From Chara braunii (taxonomy: Eukaryota; Streptophyta; Charophyceae; Charales; Characeae), in NCBI GenBank assembly GCA_003427395.1, contig BFEA01000670.1:696170-739081 (forward strand): 42,912 nucleotides of DNA, written 5' to 3'. Below, one piece after another: positions 1-12,478 of this stretch (position 1 is the stretch's first letter; each line of letters opens with the position of its first letter). The position numbers were made by a program, and so were the translations under genes. The notes under the pieces were generated by a model. The model was not told the origin of the DNA. It saw only the letters and a program-made list of their open reading frames with translations, and did not search any database.

Positions 1-5
1 CCATT

Positions 6-8
<3 letters not shown>

Positions 9-66
<58 letters not shown>

Positions 67-112
67 GCACACACACACGCACACACACACACGCACACAC
101 ACACACACACAC
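9..112. repeat. (CT)n(AC)n microsatellite
   Basis: A CT run of about 36 bases passes directly into an AC run with occasional GCAC interruptions. Compound CT/AC arrays recur in this window, for example at 12.57 kb. The following stretch to about 500 shows no recognisable gene. A 15-base likeness to a conserved 28S rRNA segment (CCTAAGGTAGCCAAAT, near 466) is too short to call. Confidence 0.95.
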
Positions 113-499
113 CGTCAAAAACCACGTGCTTCAAATTTGAATTTACAGCGCGAGTACATAACGGAAAGATTTGTGCCCCTCATGAGGGCATATCACGCAG
201 GGACCAGTGAAATGGGACTGACCGTCCAATAAGCGCGCCGTGGAAAGTTGCGCCCCTTGTTGACAGGGGCATGCATAAAAGTTCAGAGGCCCCAGGGGAA
301 CAACAGGGTAAGTGGTCTGTCGAAGGGGCGCGATGTAATATAATGGAAATTACAGGGACGCCAGACAAATTTCCCCTTTATTTTTGGAAGAAACACATAC
401 TTTTATGGCAGATATAAGAAAGAGGTCAGGAATCCTCACAAATTGTCTAATGCGGGGAACGCAGCCCTAAGGTAGCCAAATCAATGAGACTAGAGCTCG

Positions 500-502
<3 letters not shown>

Positions 503-561
<59 letters not shown>

Positions 562-769
562 TCCATTTATTGTTACGAGTGTGAGAGAGAGATAGAGAGT
601 GAGAGAGAGAAAGAAAGAGAAATAGAGAGAGAGGGAAGGGGGGGGGGGCTACCAGAGAGAAAGGGAGGGAGGACGGGGAGACTACGAGAGAGTTTTATTC
701 CATTTGTTAATACGAGTGAGAGAGAGAAAGCAAGAGAGATAGAGAGAGAGGGAGGCGGGGGGCCTACCA

Positions 770-824
<55 letters not shown>
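503..824. repeat. (GA)n microsatellite with an internal 137-bp duplication
   Basis: Two pure GA cores (about 503-555 and 773-824) flank an imperfect GA-rich segment. A mixed unit made of a GTTTTRTTCCATTT start, an ACGAGTGWGAGAGAG middle and a GGGGGGCYTACCA end occurs twice, near 552 and 689. The central block was therefore tandemly duplicated. The long ORFs here (Arg-Glu repeats on plus, Ser-Leu repeats on minus) are by-products of the repeat. Confidence 0.93.
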
Positions 825-825
<1 letters not shown>

Positions 826-2709
826 CTAAATGATCAAATTGAAATATGGGTTAAATTGCGACCGCGATCTATTTCACACTTGGAATGATTTTTTTTAATT
901 TATTTATCGTTTTTCCTGGAAAGATCACAACAAAATCTACAAGTACTCCAATTTGCAGGTTTTTTCACGCATTCTTCTGAGAGTGAAAAATCACTGAATT
1001 TGGAGTACTTTTTAAGTTGGCCCACACATGGTTGAGTGGCAAAAATGGGAAATGTGCCGAATCGGCGCGATGATTAGTTCTAGGTCTAAATGATTTTTTT
1101 AAAAATGTTCTAATATTTTTCCTAGAAAAAACACGACCTCAACTATGGATTTTAAAAATTTTAGATTTTTTTGCGGGTTCCTCCAAGCACAGAAAATCGC
1201 CAAAGGTGCCTCTTGCAAAACGCCTGTTTCGTTGCGCCTGACCTCCCTGTTTTGATAAAACGGACCTTAACACTTGGGCCTGAGGGCCCCTTTGCAGTTC
1301 GCATGCCCTCACTTCGTTTTGGGGTTCGCTTCCACCCGTGGACCCGTCTAAGGCCCCCCACTTCTTTTTGGGGTCCACTTCCACCCGAGGACTGGTCCTT
1401 TCTTTTTCCAAAAGTCCCGGCTCTACCAGAGCTAACTGTAGGTAGTCTGCAATTTTGACAAGGACCGGTTCCCCCAAATTTTTTGCCCCCTAAGAAACAA
1501 CTTTGCGTCCTCAAAAAATGCGACACCTTGACAAAGACGCCGAACCCCACTAGACTGCAGCCTTAGGGCTGCGAACAACCCGGATAATACTGGGGCCCAT
1601 ACCCAGCTTATGCTTGTACTGGAAACAGGGTCCATTGTCTCATAGCCCTCTAAAACCTTCCAATTTAGAATCCTTACAAAAATAAACTTGAAGCACAATA
1701 AACATGGGGGAGGGTGAAATAACACCTCCAAGGTACATCTGCTAAAATAAACTCCCAATGACACGCAAAACTTCCAGGCAATACTTACTCAAATACCAAA
1801 ATTAAGGCGAGCCTAACTTCGGCCCTTTGTTTTTAATTCATTCATCAGTCATACGTGTCTGACAATTAGGGGCAGATACTAAACCGTCCCTCTTGGTCAA
1901 CCGACACTAGCCTGTTCTTATATGCCCAGGTCTTTTGGAACCAAATAACATTATTTCGCGGCCAATGAGTCCGAATAATCCTTCTCGTACTTTATTATTT
2001 CTGAAGTTGTTGTCGTCTTCTATAGATATCACCTCTAAAAACTTTTGCATTCAACGATGCCCAAAGGTCTCCATTACCACTCCCCTACATCATAGGGATA
2101 CATAGCCTCAGCCAGAGGAGTAATATAAGTTCAAATGGAGAAGATTCGTGAGCATCCAAAAAATCCACCAATCGAAATCGCTTCCTACTATCATCCCCCA
2201 ATGCCTCTTCCACCATATTAACACTTCGTCGACTAAAGGGTTGAGTGGCCAGAGGTGGTTCATATTCTCCCACCCTCAGTTACATCTCAAACATTCGGTG
2301 GACACTTCCATTCCTCTGGATAAAGGTCACATCGCAGTGGCCGTCAGCATAAGGGAGTGAGGCCACATAATGCTTGTGTGCTTCTGGACTGACCATTTCA
2401 TAAGTGTCTTCCAAAACTTGTGGAGTCTTTGTTTCGTGACGCCTGCAATTTGTTGTGCTTTAGCCCGATCTACTGCCAAGGCATGTGTTTTTTTTTTCAA
2501 ACGCATTCGTTGCAATTGGACGCTTGGAGCGGTATTGGTACAGGGGGACATATTATTCATGCCCACTTTGATCCTTCAATCCCAACAAAAAGTGGTTCGA
2601 CTTTGAAGTGCTCCGCATTCAGCAATTGACTTACCGTGAGGGCATGGGTGTGCACCCCGTAGTTTGTCTGTTGATATCGTTTGTCATGTTCGCTATGCAC
2701 AACTCCAAA
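825..2709. other. no gene recognised; short 49-bp tandem duplication inside
   Basis: Most of this stretch is unremarkable AT-rich sequence. Near 1310 and 1359 a unit starting CACTTC and ending TTCCACCCGNGGAC is repeated with a 49-bp period. Overlapping ORFs of 95-129 codons on both strands at 1139-1764 show no recognisable domain and overlap one another, so I do not call them. Confidence 0.5.
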
Positions 2710-2925
2710 GTGTGTGTGTGTGTGTATATATGTGTGTGTGTGATAGTGCATAAGTGTGGGAGTGAGTGTATGTGTATGTGAGAGTAAGTGAGTGTGACAC
2801 TGTGTATGTGATTGTGTTTGTGTATGTAAGAGAGTGAGAGAGAGAGAGAGAGAGGGGTGTAGGCCCAGTGAAACTGAAACGTGAGTATGTATGTGTGTGT
2901 GAGAGAGAGAGAGGAAGAGAGACGG
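2710..2925. repeat. GT/GA low-complexity tract
   Basis: Runs of TG, TATG and GAGA are mixed with degenerate spacers. The His/Thr/Ser-repeat ORF on the minus strand is explained by the repeat. Confidence 0.85.
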
Positions 2926-3026
2926 AAAGAACAAAAGAGAGTATGAAAGTTGCTTCATCCCTTAATCTGGTCCAGTAAGAATAAGTCCAGATACATTAAA
3001 AACCTTCAGTAGATGGGGGCAATCGC

Positions 3027-3236
3027 TGGGCAGGAGTTGGTTGGCGGAGCCTGAATGGTGCAGACCTAGGTCGCGTCGTTTCGACTTTTCAAACTTTCAG
3101 GCTCTTGCGCTCGTGCCTCTTCGTTTTTGTCTCGCGATCGGTCCTTCGCGTGCCCCGCCCCTTGCTAAGCCCTCAAACAAAAATGCCCAGTGGCACCCAC
3201 CGACGTTGAATATTGAAAGTTTCCAAGGGCATAAAA
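3027..3236 (+). repeat. dispersed repeat A, copy 1
   Basis: Matches the reverse complement of 4919-5125 over about 200 bp. Shared landmarks in order are GTTGGCGG, CGACTTTTCAA/CAACTTTTCAA, CTCGTGCC, CGTGCCCCGCCC, TTGCTAAG, CTCAAACAAAAATG, CCGACGTTGAAT and GGCATAAAA. The middle differs by indels, so the copies are old. No terminal inverted repeat or poly(A) is visible, and the class is unknown. Confidence 0.75.
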
Positions 3237-4918
3237 CGCAACCCTGAAGGGTTGCGAACAGTGTTGTCATTGACTTCCCTTGCCTGGATATCTAATTATG
3301 TACTCTCACTTCCACCATGTCTCTAGTACGATTGGTCTAATAATTCTCATCCTCCATGAGCAATTTGCCTAAGTCAGTTGCACCAGTTGGTAATCATCAT
3401 TGCTGGACCCTGAGGCCTTAAACCAGATCTAGGCCCACGACCTGTAGGATCTGATTCGGCTTATCCACCGACCGTAGCCAGGTGTCGGTTGCATGCTTTC
3501 AAGTTGTATTTAGTTGCAGCAGGCTAATCCATGAGGCTGGTATGACTTCCTTGAGTTTTAAAAAGTGTTATGTCACATTATGTAATCTTGATAACATTTT
3601 TTTTATCTGTGCATAGTCAAAAAATCTTGAGTGTGTCAAGTCTCAAACATCTTTAAGTTGCAAAGCCCCTTTCTTAATCTAGCTCGGCCCGAAGGTCCCA
3701 CTCCGTTCTGATGCAGAAAAATAATCACCATCTGGTTGGAGTATACAAAAGTTATCACATAGGAGTTGGTTGAGCACCAACAACTTAGACTATGGGGGGT
3801 GTACTTCATGTAGCTTGACTTTGTTCTAAGCCCCTATAATATACTTCCAAATCTTAGAGTCAGGCCTACCGTTACAAAATGAGGGTAACAGCATGCAAAC
3901 CCAAACCTTGGTGTAATCTTGCAGGTCCCACTCCGTTCCAAGTATATATTGCAGGCTCTATCATGGCGTGAACAGTCCATTTGGCTAATAAGGTCTTATT
4001 CTGCTGCAGGGGGTCCAAAATGTCGAGACCCCGTTTCTTTCTGTGAGTTGCCATCATATCCAAGGCTACTTTTAAGAGGAACCCCTTGTCTTCTATTGCC
4101 TCTAACTTCCATAATTATGTCGCTGAGGCATGCTTAATCTTTGTGTAGCTGCTATCTCTCAGTGCATGAATGATCAGGGGAAACCATAACAATGAAAAGT
4201 ACCATCCCAAAAAGGGACAAGCAAGAGCAGTGCTCCTATCCAATAATTTATGCGACCACCTTATCTGTCAGGATGTTATCCTGCACCTTTGCACAGTCTG
4301 AGAAGGAGACTCGAAAACCCAGAGACCTTCCAAAGGAGTTAGCAGAAATTTGGTGAAGACCCCAACAAACACGTATCCTTAAGGGGAGAGAAGGGAAAAC
4401 ACCGACTTATTCTAATTTATCGAGACTTTAAATAAAAAATAATAATATTCGAACACGCTACATAGTTTCGATAAACTGATAGCTATAATTTCCGCAGGAG
4501 ATTGTCAAGTCATCTGTTGTAGTTTCCATTTTCCAATGGAATGTAGGGAACAAGCGGAAACTCATAATATCACAGTTGATCCTTGTATTTGTTAAAAGGG
4601 TTTGCAAATGAAGAACAAAAATTAAGGGGGTTATGGGGCATTCTTACTTCAAGGAGCGAGATAATGAAAACTCTTCATACTATAGTCCATTTACTAACAT
4701 TGTGGCAGTTCCTATTGAATACATAATTTTTACTCATGTATGAAATTGATCACAAAAAACTCATTCGGATCAAGGAAGTATTAATAAATGTGCATCCTAC
4801 CTTATCGTAGGTTTTTCCCAACCCAGTATGAGTATGACAATCTCTTTATTTTCTTTACCTATGATTTCATGTGCTTGGACAGTTGAAAGTATGTTTTTCA
4901 TAACCCGTCACGATTATA
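3237..4918. other. no gene recognised
   Basis: Moderately AT-rich sequence between the two copies of repeat A. ORFs are short (no more than 72 codons), carry no recognisable domain, and I see no RNA gene. Confidence 0.5.
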
Positions 4919-5125
4919 TTTTATGCCTTTGAGTCCTTGAACGTCAATCCAACATTCAACGTCGGTTCTTCGGGAGGATGACCATTTTTGTTTGAGGACT
5001 TAGCAAGAGGGCGGGGCACGAGAAGGACTGCTATTTTAAAACGGTCACCAGAGTCTGGAGGTTGAAAAGTTGAAACAATGCAGCCCAGGCATGCACCTTT
5101 CAAGCCCCGCCAACCCACTCTCGCC
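4919..5125 (-). repeat. dispersed repeat A, copy 2 (inverted)
   Basis: Reverse-strand relative of 3027-3236, sharing the same ordered landmarks including CGTGCCCCGCCC and CTCAAACAAAAATG. The two copies face each other about 1.7 kb apart. Confidence 0.75.
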
Positions 5126-5910
5126 TAATGAGCGCCCTCTTCCACTAAAGGTTCATTTGAATTTGGATTTCTTACTGCACTAGATTCAGAGAAGAAGCAA
5201 ATTTCTCTCTCACAGAGACACAAACAAACACACACACACACACACACTCACGTTTCAATTTCAATGAGAAAAATATTTATCCCTAACACACATCTCCTTA
5301 GAAGAGAGAGGTGTTTGTAGTGTCTTCCTTATTTGCATGAAGAGGCGGGCTGACATTGTTTGTAAAACAACTCTGTTGTTTGAGACATTTACCCCTTAGT
5401 TCACTTGTCAATTTATTTAACGATAACACATAGTAGACGATAACACATATGGGTTATTTATCTTTCCCAATTGATTTTCAACAAAGTTTTAGAACTTATT
5501 AAAGAAAAACATGTTTCTCTTTGTAAATGTTGCATGAGAGAAATGTATGTTGGGTACAAAAAAACCAACAAAGAATCCATTTGAAATTATTATTTCATCA
5601 CCTCTCGTTCCCTCAACTTGCTCCCTATTTATAAACGATTCGACTTCCTCATAATTTTTTACAACACTTTTATACACACAATTCCGTTTGATATTATGAA
5701 AGCAAATAAACCATAAACTAGGAAACCAAGACGGAGAAACAGTGAATCCACCCTCATAATTTAGCCTCTCTAAATAAATTGACGATCATTTAAAAATGAT
5801 AAAAATAAACAATCAAGGCTCTAGTACTAAGATGTTATACTTTAGGATTGAATCACTTGATAACCTTTTTAGGGATAATGACAAACACTAAAAAAAAAAA
5901 AGATTTAAAT
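5126..5910. other. AT-rich, no gene recognised
   Basis: Contains a short CA tract near 5229-5248 and otherwise AT-rich sequence with only short ORFs. Confidence 0.5.
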
Positions 5911-6103
5911 CACTAGTACCTTTCCCGTGTGAAAAAATAAGAAAAACTGGCAGTTTTTTCAAACTCCTGAATATTTGGAGGTCAGGCCCGACGACAACTG
6001 CCCTTAATAAATCTGATCGGCAACCGTCATTTCGTTTCGGCCTCTGAAAAGGTCGGACGCCTACCCGAGGCCCGCTATTTTCCAAGCGGCAAAGGTACTA
6101 GTG
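5911..6103. mobile_element. MITE-like element with 13-bp perfect terminal inverted repeats
   Basis: The left end CACTAGTACCTTT (5911-5923) is matched exactly by AAAGGTACTAGTG (6091-6103). The symmetry extends imperfectly outward into TTTAAA on both sides. The 193-bp body has no coding capacity. CACTA ends recall CACTA (EnSpm) MITEs, but a clear 3-bp target duplication is not visible, so the superfamily is uncertain. Confidence 0.65.
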
Positions 6104-6229
6104 GTTTAAAACCTTAATCCTTCAGCGAGTGGTGGTTAACGAAGACCCAAAATTTCGGCATTTTTTTAATGCTATTTATAAGAAAACCTGAAGTTTTTTT
6201 TTCACCAAAAAAATCATTATTACATACAC

Positions 6230-6600
6230 AGTTGTCCGATGGCAGGACGTCCTGGGCGGACAGTCGGGGGAGTCCCAGACGTCTGGGCCCGAACAACTCA
6301 ATTTTTAGCAATTAAAAGCACGAAAAAATAGAAAAAATTTTAAGATTTTTATTTTATTTTATTTTATATTTTAAATTTGACAATGAATTTCGATATGATC
6401 CCAAGGCAAACGTTGTTCAATTTATTTTTCTTCATAACATAGTTGTTTTTTTCAGATTTTTGTGATGATTTTTTTTTTTTTTTTTTTTTCATGCTCGGGC
6501 GGACTGCCCGGGGAGGACGTCCGACCGGTTGTCCGAGCGGACAACTCCGGACGGTCAAGGGGGTCCCAGACGTCCGATCAGGTAACCTAGGAATTTTCAT
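6230..6600. repeat. paired GC-rich GACGTC-containing islands
   Basis: Two GC-rich islands (about 6231-6295 and 6490-6590) stand out in AT-rich surroundings. Both contain palindromic GGACGTCC and a shared AGTCCCAGACGTC/GGTCCCAGACGTC end. They are separated by poly(A/T) sequence and look like two diverged copies of one unit. Confidence 0.5.
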
Positions 6601-7400
6601 AATTTTCAGCATTTTTTTTTAAATGGTCACCATATAGATTTCCAATGGACAACAACACTTCAAAACAATGAGAAATGGTCACCAAACTCAATGTTAATAG
6701 TAAAAAAAAAAGAAAAAAAAATAGTTTCAGCGATGAAAATCGTTTACCCCGTTAACCACTGATGCCTTCAGCTTAAGCGACCATCGACAATGTCTTTCTT
6801 TTGACTGTCTAATACAGTAACTATATGAAATATTTTTAATCCCCGATTGAAAATTGAAAGAATGATACATAAGAGTGACTTGATAATTCTATATCACGGT
6901 ATTGCTCAATAACTTTGAAAGCATGTCTATCATAAAACATCAAGATCTGTTTAATATCATTATTTTATTAAACATATTCAAACGAGTATCATTAGGTAAG
7001 GATATACTATTTTTACCTCCAATGGATATGGATATGAGTCTCTTTGTTTTTTCCTAAAAGTCTTAAATATCGGTCTACCTATTCAAATAACTTATGAATA
7101 TATTAGAGTTAGTCCCTCACCCATTTAGATATGATACTTGTTATGAAAAAATATATTCATTTGTGAGAAAAAGTAAGAAAACTACACCCTCTCCTCTCTT
7201 ATATGGCAAGAAATATGTAGACGACCACTCTTTGGAAACTCCTTGAATACTAAATAAAAATAACAACAAAATTTCTTGAGTAAAGTTCTCAATGACTAAC
7301 ATGGGCAACTAGGGGGTTTTACGTGGTATCAGATTAGGGGCTTTATATATTCAAAATGAAAACGGGCTACACCAAATTTTTGCATTCTCTATTACCAGCC
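6601..7400. other. AT-rich stretch with a candidate primer-binding-like site
   Basis: No gene recognised. TGGTATCAGA at 7324-7333 equals the first ten bases of the usual primer-binding site for initiator-Met tRNA in Ty1/copia elements. No LTR pair or copia ORF was found around it, so it may be chance. Confidence 0.3.
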
Positions 7401-8420
7401 TGTGCGTTCGGAGGCCCCCGGACCGACTTTTGAACATTCGAGGTCCGTCCCCGTAGGGGTTTGGGTTCCGTTGTCGAGCGCACCGGTCCGGCACCGCATC
7501 AGGGCAGCGCGGGACCCTCCCGGCCGCGCCACGCAGGAGTTGGNTTTAAATCCTTCGTCGAGAATATACATGGAGCTTCCGCAAGCCGCTCCGGCCGAGT
7601 GCGCCAGCCATACCTCTCACGAGCCCCTACGACAGGATATGGTCTACGCGAGGCACGACTTACCTACACCTTATGGGAGTTGTCACCTCCCTTCGGTGGG
7701 CGTATCCCTGCCGAGCTACCAGTCCACAGTATGAAAGCTAATCAGTTGCAATCTCAGAGGTGGACCAGCCGAGGGCGTTTCTCGTTCGCTGTAGCGTAGG
7801 GGGTACACGCGGTATTACGCCTCTATCGAACCCACACGCGAACCGACATCCTGGGGGGCTGAGGTCCCAAGCGCGACTCGTCGTCGATCGACTAGGACGC
7901 ATCCCACACACCACGCGCACTCCACTTTACGAACACACACACACACACAAAACAACGCAACACAAACAACGAGACAACGCTCCTAGCCCTTCGGTAGCCA
8001 ACTCATAACTTTCCAATGCGGAATCCGGATAGGCGTTGCGCGCGAGACTTAATATAAAACCGCGCGAATGCAGGGCTAACTCATATCGACTCGCAATGCA
8101 AGCGTACGTAAGCAATTGCAATGATGGCGTACCATGTAGTACCCATACCCATGCGGTCCTCGTTAATCTCGAGGGTCGCATTCGACACTCAAGTGTCGGC
8201 TGACACGCGCATTGAGGGTTAATCTCTCGACGCTGGACAACCGCCAAGCGCGGTTGGAGACCACACACCCTCTTCTACACTCTATGCAGAGCGGGTGGTA
8301 CACAGGTCCACACCTGTGGTGACAGTCGTTTCTTGCGGCCCGGGGGGTAAGTCCTACTCCAGGCCTGGGCTAAAGTCAAGGGGTTTGACTTTGACGGCTG
8401 CCACGGACTATAACGTCCAA
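7401..8420. other. GC-rich block, no gene recognised; one ambiguous base at 7544
   Basis: Base composition rises sharply compared with the AT-rich flank. Overlapping ORFs of about 80-113 codons occur on both strands without a recognisable domain. The N at 7544 is not flanked by duplicated sequence, unlike the other three Ns. Confidence 0.45.
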
Positions 8421-9240
8421 CCATGAAAACTCTAAAAAACAAAGGATAACAAAGGGTTTTCCTTTTCTCTCAAGCCATAATCCGGTTAACCCTCATGCAC
8501 AATTGCAGTAGGTCTCACAAATATTCAGGGCACTCATAAATATATGAGGGTTGATTATATAAGACGATCACTTCTCACAGTCACGGTGGGGCTCCTCTCA
8601 ACCATATATGCATGTAATCGCAGGCAAATCACATCTAGAGTCCGAACCACAATCGCACCTGCAGTCACGTCAGAGATTCAATCACAAGTCCACACACTAC
8701 ACGGGGTCAACTTCAATCATTTTCTGTACTCACACCCCTTGCTTTAGCCATACAAACCTCAACCTCAGCACAACCTCCCCGCAATAAAAATACTCAGTAT
8801 TTTTGTTAAATGACCATTCAATAAAGTCCGAGTAAAAACACAACAAAACAAATAAACCACAGGGCTAAAACCTTTAGGTTGAGTGGCGGGAGTGAATGAG
8901 AGTTGAATCGTAAACCGACGAATCGGCAACCGACCTGTCATCAGTGATAACAGAAGATGATCCTCAAGGAATCAAGCTGAATCTAGCCATGAACTTGAAC
9001 CAAACGATCAAGAGGACCTGTAACACATGACAGGTCAATGCCCCAGGCTAAACCTATAAGTCCATGGAGAACAATCTCTATATCATGATCTTACCCAAAT
9101 CATCCTAGCTAACTATATTTAAGCCTACATCTAAGCAAGTGCCCAAAGAAAGGTAGACTCATGGCGAAATCTCCCCTATTCAGAGTGGATTACCAGAATC
9201 GCCACCTGTCAAAATACAATCTATCTCCTCTAAATTAAGG
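8421..9240. other. no gene recognised
   Basis: Moderately AT-rich, short ORFs only. It leads directly into two tandem arrays and may be part of the same retroelement remnant. Confidence 0.4.
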
Positions 9241-9860
9241 AAATTTCGGCAGCGCTTCCCGTAGGAAAAGTGTCTTTTGAGAATTTATACTATAAGTCCA
9301 AATATGGAAGCAGAAAATAATTTTTAACTCTGGAAAGTCAAATTTTGTCTAACTCCATGAATTAGTAAAAATTTGGACAGCGCTCCCTTTAGAAATGGAG
9401 GCTTCCCAAATTTATACAAAGTCAGATATGAATTCAAAAGAAAACTTGAGTTCAATTTTTGACCAAATTTAACTAACTCCTTAGTTTTGAAGAAATTTCG
9501 GCAGCACTCCCTTTAGAAAAGTGTTTTTCCAAAATTTATACAAAACTAAGTCCAGATCTTTAAGAATAACTTTGAAATCTCAAGGTCCAATTTTTTCTAA
9601 CTCCCCGAATTAGCAAAATTTTGGGCAGCACTCCCTTTAAAAAAGGAGACTTCCCAGATTTTAAGTAAGTCGGATATAAGAAAAGACAAATTGAAGTTTG
9701 GCAAATCAAAAATTAACTAAGTCATTGGATTTGTAAAAATTTCGGCAGCGCTTCCCGTAGAGAAAGTAGCTTGCCAAGATTTATACAAAGCCAAGTAAGA
9801 AAAATGATCCCAGACAATGCAAGAATTGACCTAAGTAAAAAAAACTATCACAGAAAATGC
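9241..9860. repeat. about 123-bp tandem repeat, five copies
   Basis: The unit AAATTTCGGCAGCGCT-CCCTTTAGAAAAG starts at about 9241, 9369, 9493, 9616 and 9738 (spacings of about 128, 124, 123 and 122). Each is followed by a CCAAATTTATACAAA segment and a CTAACTCC segment. The copies are diverged. Comparable arrays are known between the coding region and 3' LTR of plant Ty3/gypsy Tat-type elements. That origin is an inference, as no pol domain was found nearby. Confidence 0.85.
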
Positions 9861-10077
9861 AGGAATTGAAACTAACTCCTATGGCTCTAGCGCATGGCGA
9901 GCTTCTAAAGCAACTACCTGTCAAACTGAAACTCTGACCAAGTAGTGACCTCATTCAGTCACATGCAAACCAAACCACAAAGGTAAGTACTCTCACCAGC
10001 CCCAAGTTCATTCCAAACAGATAGTTTATGAATCTTTTAAGTCCTTGAACCATTATTTCCCTCTTACATAAGACATA

Positions 10078-10760
10078 GGGTTGGACCATTCACCATGAAA
10101 ACAATGTTCAGCTTGCCTTTAAGATATACACGAACAGGTTGCACAACTACTTCTCTCTTCTTTTGGGCATATGACTAGGTCATTCGTCATGGAAACAATG
10201 CCTAACCACCCTGATCTGTTTAATATCCAAAGTTTAGTATTTCTCTGACTTTGTTTTTAAAGGAAAAGACAAATATGAGCAGGGGACTGAACCATTCACA
10301 GTAGAAACAATGTTCAGCTTGCCCAGACTATTTTCATTTATACTTTGTATTTTCTCTTTTTGAAGATATGGCTTAACGCTGGACCATTCACAGTAGAAAC
10401 AATGCCCAACTGCCAGTTCACATGCAAATATACATAAAGTACTTTCCTTTATACTCAGTTTAATTTATGTGCGCGGTTTTCAGGCTAGACCATTCACAGT
10501 AGAAACAATGCTTAGCCTTAGACCAGAAATCCTCCATCGGAATATAACAAGAACTTAAATCCTTTCAACCATGCAAACCCCCAAAATTAACTAGAGTAAA
10601 CAGTCCATTCACAATAGAAACAATGCCTGGTCCTCAAAAAAACAACTAGATAAACATAGCAACCAGGCCATTCACAGTAGAAACAATACTTGGTCCTTCA
10701 AAAAACAACCAAATAAACATAGCCCTGATCCATTCACAGTAGAAACAATGCTCAGGCTTT
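10078..10760. repeat. interspersed array of CCATTCACAGTAGAAACA units, eight copies
   Basis: The motif CCATTCACAGTAGAAACA-ATG plus a short tail (TTCAGCTTGCC or CCTGGTCC) recurs near 10086, 10180, 10290, 10383, 10490, 10602, 10667 and 10727. Spacing shrinks from about 100 bp to about 60 bp. It lies just after the 123-bp array, as if both belong to one large element. Confidence 0.85.
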
Positions 10761-12478
10761 GGTTGACCCTTCCAAACACATGCAAACTGTCTTCCTCCCA
10801 CCTTCCCCCAGTTCATCCTTAGTCTGCTTTCAGTCAAAACAAAGATGAAACTTAAGCTTTACTCTCACATATTCTTTCCATTCAATCTGATTAGGTCCAG
10901 AAAAAAAAACAATAATCATAGGGACAAACGCATGCATACACCAATCATACTGCAGGGAGATAGGCAAACATGGGTAGTAGTAGATTGTACAAATGGAAAT
11001 GGTTTACCTGACGATTCCCTGCCTCCAGAACTCCTCCTGAGTTCCGGCAGAGCTCCCGCAATCGGTGCGGCGAACCTCCCACAGAGGCCTTGGAGCGGAC
11101 CTACGGGTTGCAATCCCGCCTGCCGCCTTCCTCTCAGAACCAGACTAGACTTAGAATAAGGAGGACAGAAAGAGAAAGTTTAAGACTCTCAGATTCAGGA
11201 ATGGTGCGCTCAGACTTGCGTGAAAGGGCCTTGTCATCTTGATTCAACTGAGGGCCCCGCAATGGCAGCCAATGTGGCAGCTTGGTCCAACCGGAGTCAA
11301 ACTGTCTGTCGTCAATCCCCTGACGGTCCTCCAATTCAAAGCAATAACCGTTATATGACAGGCCGTGCCGGCTAGCACTGGTCGGCCATCACATGCAGCA
11401 GTATACAACAACCAACAGTCGGCGATGACCGTGCTTAGCAGTCGACAACAGCTCGCACACAATCAGTCGTAGCAGCAGTATATGCCCGGCCGATCGCGGC
11501 AACAGCGGTCTACACACGATCAACTGCAACAGTTTCATTTCTGCACACGATCCAACGGCAGCTGTCAACAGCAGCCCGCAACGGCAGTCAACAGCAGCCA
11601 ACGGCGGTCACCACCGGCCAACATTCAATTGTTGGCTCCCATATCCACCACCAGCGACGGCAACATAGGCTTTCCGAACCGAACAACCCCCTCCACCGGC
11701 CGCATACATGCTCAAAACACTGCAAAGGACGCCACGACACACAGGATGCTGTGCGGAAACCACAAAGTGAAGTTCAACACAAGCAAAGCAACAATACCGC
11801 AGGAGGCACCGGGACGAGCAGACTAGCAGGTTGGCCACTGCGGAGTGGAACACAAATGCCTCAGCAACAAAGCTACCCACCTACAAGGCACCCAAGTGGC
11901 AGCCAGGAAAAAGCACGACCTATGGCTGGGCAGCACGACAGTGAAGCGGCGAAGTGCATAGCACTGCCATCAGCCCGTTCACCCCGTACTATGACGCCCA
12001 CATTATTCTGCGAAGGCCTTCATGCGAAGTACGCGGGACCCAGGCAACAACGCATCAACGGGCCCGGGTCGAGGATGCCCACATAGCCAACACGGGGCAA
12101 GGCAGCAGCTGACAACCCACACCACAATTGAAACCCCACAGACTGTCGGCTCCTACCATCCACTGAGCCAGCAAGTCACTCCGACGAGCTTCTGTTGTCA
12201 CCTACAGGCAACACGGACATCCGAACTGGACGGCCCCCACCTCAATGTGTCTGATTTGCTGCAGCTGTTAGATGGGTGGCAGCCTCTCGTTCCCGCTTCT
12301 TAGCTTCAACGGGCAGATGAGCAACACACCGGCCAGGAGGTAAGTCGTCCGGCGCTGCCGCTCGCCTCCCACTACCCTGCTTCAAACGAAATGAGCCGCT
12401 CCTTGGCCATCGGGTACGCCTCTTCTTCTCGTGGTTGGCATCATGATCTTCCCACCAACAGGAGGGACTAAACCGGAC
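10761..12478. other. no gene recognised; CAG/CAACAG-rich
   Basis: From about 11,360 to 12,110 CAACAG-type words are frequent (ACAGCAGCC, CAACAGCGG), giving overlapping ORFs of about 90-114 codons on both strands with Gln, Ala or Cys bias. I see no domain and do not call a gene. The sequence GGTTTACCTGACG near 11,001, on an otherwise AC-rich lead, may mark the edge of the preceding retroelement remnant. Confidence 0.4.

Noticed and set aside
466-481. 28S rRNA fragment (CCTAAGGTAGCCAAAT)
   Set aside because: Only about 15 bases match the conserved segment and the flanks do not continue it.
484-888. 134-codon Arg/Glu-repeat ORF
   Set aside because: It is the translation of a GA microsatellite and has no other features.
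7324-7333. Ty1/copia retrotransposon called from a primer-binding-like TGGTATCAGA
   Set aside because: Ten bases only, the following bases do not match the initiator tRNA, and no LTR pair or copia protein is visible.
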